Origin: JBDXHU01 sp039989475
Lineage (GTDB): Bacteria > Pseudomonadota > Gammaproteobacteria > Pseudomonadales > Halieaceae
Assembly: GCA_039989475.1 (NCBI GenBank)
Contig: JBDXHU010000011.1
Location: 157,203 to 221,202 of the forward strand
DNA: 64,000 nucleotides
Direction: 5' to 3'
The notes below the pieces were generated by a model. The model was not told where the DNA came from. It ran no database searches and saw only the letters and a program-made list of their open reading frames with translations. Shown piece after piece: positions 60,008-64,000 of the stretch. Position 1 is the first letter of the stretch. Each line of letters opens with the position of its first letter. The translations under genes were made by a program, and so were the position numbers.

Positions 60008-62104
60008 TTACTCATGTGCTAAATCAACACCAACCTCGAAATCGTTTATTTCGACGTCTTCATCCGGCCCCTTGGTGCCGGGCAGAATCTCAAATCCCAT
60101 TTCGAACGTAACCATTGTGGAACCGAGTTGCTGGAGCACACTAAGATCACCTTCTGCAGTCGCAGTGCCATCTTCAATCTGGGCCGCAAGCGGTTTGACC
60201 CCCATCATGGTTTGCTCAAGATCGGCGCGGTTAATCGTGAGTGTCAGGTCGGCATCATCGGCCTGATAGCCCTCGATATTGGTTAGCGTCGAGTTGCTGA
60301 GCTCAACGATGTATTTTTCACCATTATCCGGAGTCACAAGATTGATCTTGAACGCCATCCCCTCCGCTTGTTTCCCATCCATACGGATGCCCAGAAAATC
60401 CAGGAATAAATCGGTACTCATGGCACGGATCATGTCCGGGCCAGATGTTTTTGGCGATGCTCCTTCAGGAATACCCGAGCGCAACTCAAAGGCCCCGGCA
60501 AGGAATGCATTACGCAGCCCTGTATTCTCCTGCTGATAACCTATTTGCTCATAGATGTCAGCCAACAAGTCTTTCGCGGGCTGGTTTTGTGGTTCGGCAA
60601 AGACCAGTTTATCGAGCAGTTCAGATGCCGCCAGGTATTCACCCTCGTTAAAGAGTTCTGTGCCTTTTGCCATTATTCGATCAGCTCCTCCCATCATTTC
60701 TACGTACAGGGGCGCGGAATCACGCGGTGAGCGTGGAATAAGTGTCGCCGGATTATTATCCCAATGCCCTATGTAGTAATTGACAATGCCTCGCGTGTTG
60801 TTTTCCCGGGAGCCGTGATAGAAGCCAGTGGTCCAGCCTTCTTCCAGACTGACAGGTGATTCATACACATTATGAATCTCGTTTATGGTGACACCCTGAT
60901 TTACGTAGTGCAGCACCTGGTTATTCATGTGTGCATAGATATCCCTCTGATCCCTGAGCACTTCCTGAATGCGATCATTGCCCCAGCGTGGCCAGTGATG
61001 GGAGGCGAACATCACATCGGCCTCCTGACCATAGTCGTATAGCGCCTTATTAATGTATTTAGACCAGCGCAGCGAATTACGTACCTGCGCACCACGCAGC
61101 GTGTAAATGTTGTGCACCAGCCCCACGACATTCTCAGCCATCCAGAGTGCTTTCATGGACGGAATATAGGTATTCATCTCGGACGGGGCTTCGGTGCCCG
61201 GCGTGTTCTGGAACACCATCTCAATGCCGTCGACCGAAAATTCTTCTACGTCATCCTGCACAATCCTGGTGGGCTGGATGAGGCCCAAATTTCCGGCTGC
61301 AACATTTTTGTCCAGCCCCTGACCCACATGCCCGTAAGGGTTGGCGGGCAACAATACGCCATACTGATAAAACAGCCGGCGGCTCATAGCGTTACCCGCA
61401 TAAATGTTTTCCGAGATGGCGTATTGCATGAAATCGCGGGGCGCAATGATTTGCACCTTACCCGCGCGCACATCCGCCTCGTCGACAATACCGCGCACGC
61501 CTCCCCAGTGATCCCCGTGCGAGTGCGAATACACAACCGCTACCACGGGTAACTCACCGAGGTGTTCATCCACTAATTCTTTAGCCGCCCGCGCTGTTTC
61601 TGCGGCAGTTAGCGGATCAAATACGATCCAGCCGGTTTTCCCTTTAATAAAGGTGATATTGGCCAGATCAAAGCCACGCACCTGGTAAATCCCTGGAATG
61701 ACTTCATACAGGCCGAAATTCATATTTAAAACTTCGCTGCGCAGCATGGAAGGGTGAATACTGTCTATATCTTCATTTTCTAAAAGAAACTCATAGCGTT
61801 CCTTATTCCACGCTTCGTGGCCCTCATCAGCCATGATGATTCCGGATTCAGGCCGGGCAATGAAACCCTTTTCCTGCTCTTCAAAATCCTGCCGGTCAGA
61901 AAACGGTAATTTCTTACTTGCCTCTTCAAAGACTTTCAGCGTGTGTTCTGTGGGGCGTTTGCCTTTGGGGTGAAAGTGGTCTTCGGCTATAACAGCATTT
62001 GAAACAGGTGCTGTTGCTGACGGTTCTGATGGCGTGCATGCAGATATCAGTAAAAATGCTGCTGCAGCTAAGCATGTAAGAATATATGGCTTACTGTTTT
62101 TCAT
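60008..62104 (-). CDS. SdsA-type alkylsulfatase (metallo-beta-lactamase fold)
   Basis: A 698-residue lipoprotein (LLISACTPS lipobox) of the YjcS/SdsA1/BDS1 family. The metallo-beta-lactamase core holds the zinc site HSHGDHWGG plus further His/Glu in FASHHWPRWGN. A dimerisation segment (FYHGSRENNTRGIVNYYIGHWDNNP) follows, then a C-terminal SCP-2 sterol-carrier-like domain (LTINRADLEQTMMGVKPL). Such enzymes cleave primary alkyl sulfates such as SDS to alcohol and sulfate. It is secreted or periplasmic. It is the first gene of a 4.6-kb segment inside the array with no attC before the FadL gene. Confidence 0.93.
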   Translation of the reverse strand: MKNSKPYILTCLAAAAFLLISACTPSEPSATAPVSNAVIAEDHFHPKGKRPTEHTLKVFEEASKKLPFSDRQDFEEQEKGFIARPESGIIMADEGHEAWNKERYEFLLENEDIDSIHPSMLRSEVLNMNFGLYEVIPGIYQVRGFDLANITFIKGKTGWIVFDPLTAAETARAAKELVDEHLGELPVVAVVYSHSHGDHWGGVRGIVDEADVRAGKVQIIAPRDFMQYAISENIYAGNAMSRRLFYQYGVLLPANPYGHVGQGLDKNVAAGNLGLIQPTRIVQDDVEEFSVDGIEMVFQNTPGTEAPSEMNTYIPSMKALWMAENVVGLVHNIYTLRGAQVRNSLRWSKYINKALYDYGQEADVMFASHHWPRWGNDRIQEVLRDQRDIYAHMNNQVLHYVNQGVTINEIHNVYESPVSLEEGWTTGFYHGSRENNTRGIVNYYIGHWDNNPATLIPRSPRDSAPLYVEMMGGADRIMAKGTELFNEGEYLAASELLDKLVFAEPQNQPAKDLLADIYEQIGYQQENTGLRNAFLAGAFELRSGIPEGASPKTSGPDMIRAMSTDLFLDFLGIRMDGKQAEGMAFKINLVTPDNGEKYIVELSNSTLTNIEGYQADDADLTLTINRADLEQTMMGVKPLAAQIEDGTATAEGDLSVLQQLGSTMVTFEMGFEILPGTKGPDEDVEINDFEVGVDLAHE

Positions 62105-62254
62105 GATCTTCCCCTATCAGCTATTGTTACTAATTACCCTTTTAAACAATTTTATGACTTTGTATGAAGCCTTATGGCTGCTGCTTCTCAGCGCTGCCCG
62201 CGCAAAGCCTTATACAGTTTTATTTTCTAAGTCTAACCCAATAACCCAATAACC

Positions 62255-62341
62255 CCATAACGCCGGCAGCAACGGCGGCGTGGCTGCCACAAAGTGGCAG
62301 GTACGACGTCCGAGCGCAACGGTTGCCTGCCCTTGTTATGT
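62255..62341 (-). repeat. attC site (87 bp)
   Basis: ACATAAC ... GTTATGG on the - strand with an internal TGCCACTTTGTGGCA palindrome. It closes the 126-residue lipoprotein cassette and precedes the alkylsulfatase segment. Confidence 0.87.
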
Positions 62342-62348
62342 GCTTCAC

Positions 62349-62729
62349 TCATGGCCATGTTCTACAACTTAACGGGTTTCCACCATGATCAAAGCCCCAA
62401 TCCTTAATTATGTAAGTCGATGGATCTACCACATAGTAGGTTAAACATTTACCGACCCACTCCTTTGTCGGGTACCCAGGCAGAACTTCCTGCGAACTAA
62501 AGTGATAAATCAGATCACCCTCCTCGTCTTGGCTAATGTGTGTCAGCCCAGCCCCGACGACAACAAATCTACCTCTGTAGAGCTCACCAGAATCGCTATA
62601 CCGAAAAGGTTCTCTGTAGTGCATCACCGTCCCGATGCGTTCATCTCTAAATCGGGTGAAGTCCTTGTGCCCAACAGTACAAGACGCAGTCAGAAGTAAA
62701 ACCACAAGTAGGGCGAATCTAAAGCACAT
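62349..62729 (-). CDS. Small putative lipoprotein of a cassette
   Basis: 126 residues. The signal FALLVVLLLTASC fits a lipoprotein. The mature part (RFRDERIGTVMHYREPFRYS, LTHISQDEEGDLIYHFSSQEV, GKCLTYYVVDPSTYIIKDWGF) is beta-rich and has two further Cys (KCLTYY, LSCRTW). Its ATG lies inside the GTTATGT end of the upstream attC, so insertion of the cassette fixes the start. No family recognised. Confidence 0.72.
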   Translation of the reverse strand: MCFRFALLVVLLLTASCTVGHKDFTRFRDERIGTVMHYREPFRYSDSGELYRGRFVVVGAGLTHISQDEEGDLIYHFSSQEVLPGYPTKEWVGKCLTYYVVDPSTYIIKDWGFDHGGNPLSCRTWP

Positions 62730-62830
62730 AACGCCTCAAACACCGGCGTGGTGAAGTTGGCGGCTTTTGTGCGTGTTTTTGCACAAAAGGTGACAGCTTT
62801 GCCACGTCCGCGTGCTTTGACTTGTTACAC
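62726..62830 (-). repeat. attC site (105 bp)
   Basis: TGTAACAAG ... GCGTTATGT on the - strand. The arms GACGTGGC / CACGCC and TTTTGTGCAAAA...GCACAAAAG form a long hairpin. It closes the 139-residue cassette. Confidence 0.87.
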
Positions 62831-62838
62831 GTTGCTTG

Positions 62839-63258
62839 CTACTGAAAGACATTGCCTTCACCTGCCTGCGCTGAAATTTCACCATATTGAAGCTGGCCAG
62901 CACTTAAAGTATAGGGAAGTAATACCACGACAGAATAACCTGACTCGTGATCCAGTTCGATGGCTAGTGCATCTGATGGATCACCATTAGCCAATTGAAC
63001 CCTAACATCGTAGACAAGAGCTGTAGCTTTGTATTCTTTATTCTTAGCGGCTGCGTGAAATGCTTTGTGAAGCATGTCAATGATCTCCGAAGATGGAGGG
63101 TGCTCATCACCATCGTAGGCAGCGACACTTACAATTTTTCCATCTGGTGTCATTGCACCGCCATAAGGAAAAAACTCACCGTGCTCAGATAGTAACTTTT
63201 CTGCAAGCGGCAAAACCGCATCCATTAATTCTTGAGATTCCTCTTTACCTTCTTGCAC
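62839..63258 (-). CDS. Conserved-type cassette protein, unknown
   Basis: 139 residues from GTG 63258 with AGGAGG upstream. Soluble, with no signal. The sequence EHGEFFPYGGAMTPDGKIVSVAAYDGDEHP and YDVRVQLANGDPSDALAIELDHESGYSVVVLLPY resembles a family of small cytoplasmic hypothetical proteins often seen in genome islands, but I cannot name it. Its cassette is complete, bounded by attC on both sides. Function unknown. Confidence 0.72.
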   Translation of the reverse strand: MQEGKEESQELMDAVLPLAEKLLSEHGEFFPYGGAMTPDGKIVSVAAYDGDEHPPSSEIIDMLHKAFHAAAKNKEYKATALVYDVRVQLANGDPSDALAIELDHESGYSVVVLLPYTLSAGQLQYGEISAQAGEGNVFQ

Positions 63259-63324
63259 AGTTCCTCCTAAGCAAAAACCTGAAAATACAAATAATATTGT
63301 TGCGATGGTTAGTTAAATCATGAC

Positions 63325-63387
63325 GTGTAACGCCCACAACAGGGGCGACCGCGGAGCGGGCGTCCCTGCTGCTTGTGCTTGTTAGGT
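63325..63387 (-). repeat. attC site (63 bp)
   Basis: ACCTAAC ... GTTACAC on the - strand with palindrome GGACGCCCGCTCCGCGGTCGCCCC-like core. It closes the 150-residue lipoprotein cassette. Confidence 0.9.
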
Positions 63388-63397
63388 GCAGCAAGTC

Positions 63398-63850
63398 TCA
63401 TCGGAGCACGTCATCCCTAATGTCCTTTGTTGAATTGTTTTGATACACGGTTATCAGATCGCTGCTTATGACTATGTATTGCTCTCCGTTATTGGCATGT
63501 CTGCGTAGGTTCTGGGTTAGATTTACCAACGCAAGCTCTGAGATCGGAACTTCAATAGAATCCTTGGGAAAACATATAAGTTTCAATCCGTTCAAAACGT
63601 GCCCAACTTCGGTATCAGAGAGGTTTCCCTTTACCTCCAAATATCCAGATAGGCCAGGGTGAGCCGGGATACTCTCTGAGAATTGCACAGACCTAAATTC
63701 GAAGCTATATCCCATACCGTTAAGCTTCGTTTTGTACAAATCCAGTACCTCTTCGCAGCTAGAATAGAGGGGCAAGACAGCATGAATTTGCTTCTTTTCT
63801 GAGCATGCGGCTAAAAGAATAACTAACACAAATGTAATTGCGCGGAACAC
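63398..63850 (-). CDS. Small putative lipoprotein of a cassette
   Basis: 150 residues. The signal ITFVLVILLAAC has a lipobox Cys. Later Cys residues (SSCEEVLDLY, LICFPKDS) may form a disulfide. Body segments (EVLDLYKTKLNGMGYSFEFRSVQF, NGLKLICFPKDSIEVPISELALVNLTQNL) match no family I know. ATG 63850 is 7 bp after the attC end of the next cassette. Likely exported to the envelope. Confidence 0.72.
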   Translation of the reverse strand: MFRAITFVLVILLAACSEKKQIHAVLPLYSSCEEVLDLYKTKLNGMGYSFEFRSVQFSESIPAHPGLSGYLEVKGNLSDTEVGHVLNGLKLICFPKDSIEVPISELALVNLTQNLRRHANNGEQYIVISSDLITVYQNNSTKDIRDDVLR

Positions 63851-63856
63851 GTAGGC

Positions 63857-63914
63857 ACCTAACGCTTCAGGCTGGGGCGGCGGTTACGCCGTCCCAAGCC
63901 CTGACTTGTTAGTG
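63857..63914 (-). repeat. attC site (58 bp)
   Basis: CACTAAC ... GTTAGGT on the - strand, core GGGACGGCGTAACCGCCGCCCC is a near-perfect hairpin. This is the proximal attC in the window and belongs to the partial gene at the right edge. Confidence 0.9.
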
Positions 63915-63919
63915 CGCCT

Positions 63920-64000
63920 TTATGCATCTCGAATGGGCGCCGTAAAATAAGATGAAACCATAAAAATGGCTAGTGCAGTGACAATTACTAGGGCAATAGT
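63920..64000 (-). CDS. C-terminus of a cassette gene running off the right edge
   Basis: A frame open to the edge encodes 26 residues (IALVIVTALAIFMVSS near the start), then TAA at 63920-63922, 6 bp before the attC. The segment is hydrophobic and could be a C-terminal membrane helix. No identity can be assigned. Confidence 0.5.
   Translation of the reverse strand, partial: TIALVIVTALAIFMVSSYFTAPIRDA

Larger units (their letters stand above)
53515..64000 (-). mobile_element. Integron gene-cassette array (attC sites on the - strand)
   Basis: At least eight attC sites with complementary ends (RYYYAAC ... GTTRRRY) alternate with short genes read mostly on the - strand. The DNA is visibly poorer in GC than the core to its left. 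The genes are typical cassette cargo: toxin-antitoxin pairs, small lipoproteins and membrane proteins, few with known function. In the orientation of these sites an attI and integrase should lie to the right of 64000. None is in the window, so an integrase-less (CALIN) array is possible. The distal end abuts holA. Confidence 0.88.

Noticed and set aside
1..64000. tRNA, rRNA and prophage genes
   Set aside because: I scanned for obvious tRNA arms, rRNA segments, phage integrases, transposases and structural genes and saw none. A tRNA search program would be decisive.

Overview
The window is about 60% GC, densely packed chromosomal DNA from a denitrifying gammaproteobacterium. The housekeeping blocks (ybeZ-ybeY-corC-lnt, miaB beside a DUF1820 gene, leuS-lptE-holA, cmoA-cmoB, a long LeuA and a split class II ribonucleotide reductase) resemble Pseudomonas/Marinobacter/Halieaceae-type marine gammaproteobacteria. 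The exact lineage is inferred. No rRNA, tRNA or CRISPR array was recognised.

Region 1 (1-9000) is a respiratory cluster. On the + strand are a partial NapC/NirT tetraheme cytochrome and a COX15-type heme A synthase. On the - strand a tightly coupled operon runs from a 51-residue membrane peptide through a CuA subunit II and a heme-copper oxidase subunit I, with Gln where oxidases carry the cross-linked Tyr. It continues with SCO/SenC, a cytochrome b-ferredoxin-MvhD fusion, an unknown membrane-anchored protein and a second degenerate subunit-I-like protein, followed by TlpA. Its core matches the norSY-senC (sNOR) nitric oxide reductase arrangement. An FNR/DNR-type box precedes it.

Region 2 (9000-20220) continues the anaerobic theme. 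nrdJa-nrdJb-nnrU lies behind paired NrdR boxes and an FNR-like site. Then come an outer-membrane porin, a second nnrU, a TonB-dependent receptor, a NirI/NosR-like flavoprotein and cytochrome cd1 nitrite reductase nirS, which ends in a strong terminator. FNR/DNR boxes precede nirI and nirS. With the NO reductase, this should reduce nitrite to nitrous oxide.

Region 3 (20220-29520) is mixed metabolism: GST-like protein, Tat-targeted SDR, VOC protein, leuA, two alpha/beta hydrolases, a zinc-ribbon protein and cmoAB. Region 4 (29540-38000) is a probable regulon of unknown function. It holds a glycine-zipper protein, a PepSY-like protein, an OmpR-type two-component pair and six envelope genes: an unknown secreted protein, a lytic transglycosylase with 21-bp coding repeats, two unknown exported proteins, and a pair resembling ExbB/MotA and ExbD/TolR. 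A shared TTCAG-N6-TTCAG motif precedes both transcription units.

Region 5 (38100-53450) is core genome: DUF1820, miaB, ybeZ, ybeY, corC, lnt, an aminotransferase, a SpoIIAA-like protein, a DUF1295 protein, two polysaccharide deacetylases with a cysteine hydrolase, leuS, lptE and holA.

Region 6 (53515-64000) is an integron cassette array on the - strand. I recognise eight clear attC sites and two decayed ones. Cassettes carry BrnTA, a DCC-family oxidoreductase, a DUF1330 protein, small membrane proteins and lipoproteins, an inverted VapBC pair, and an unusual 4.6-kb segment with an alkylsulfatase, a FadL-type channel and another barrel protein. No integrase is in the window. The attC orientation predicts that any intI lies beyond the right edge.
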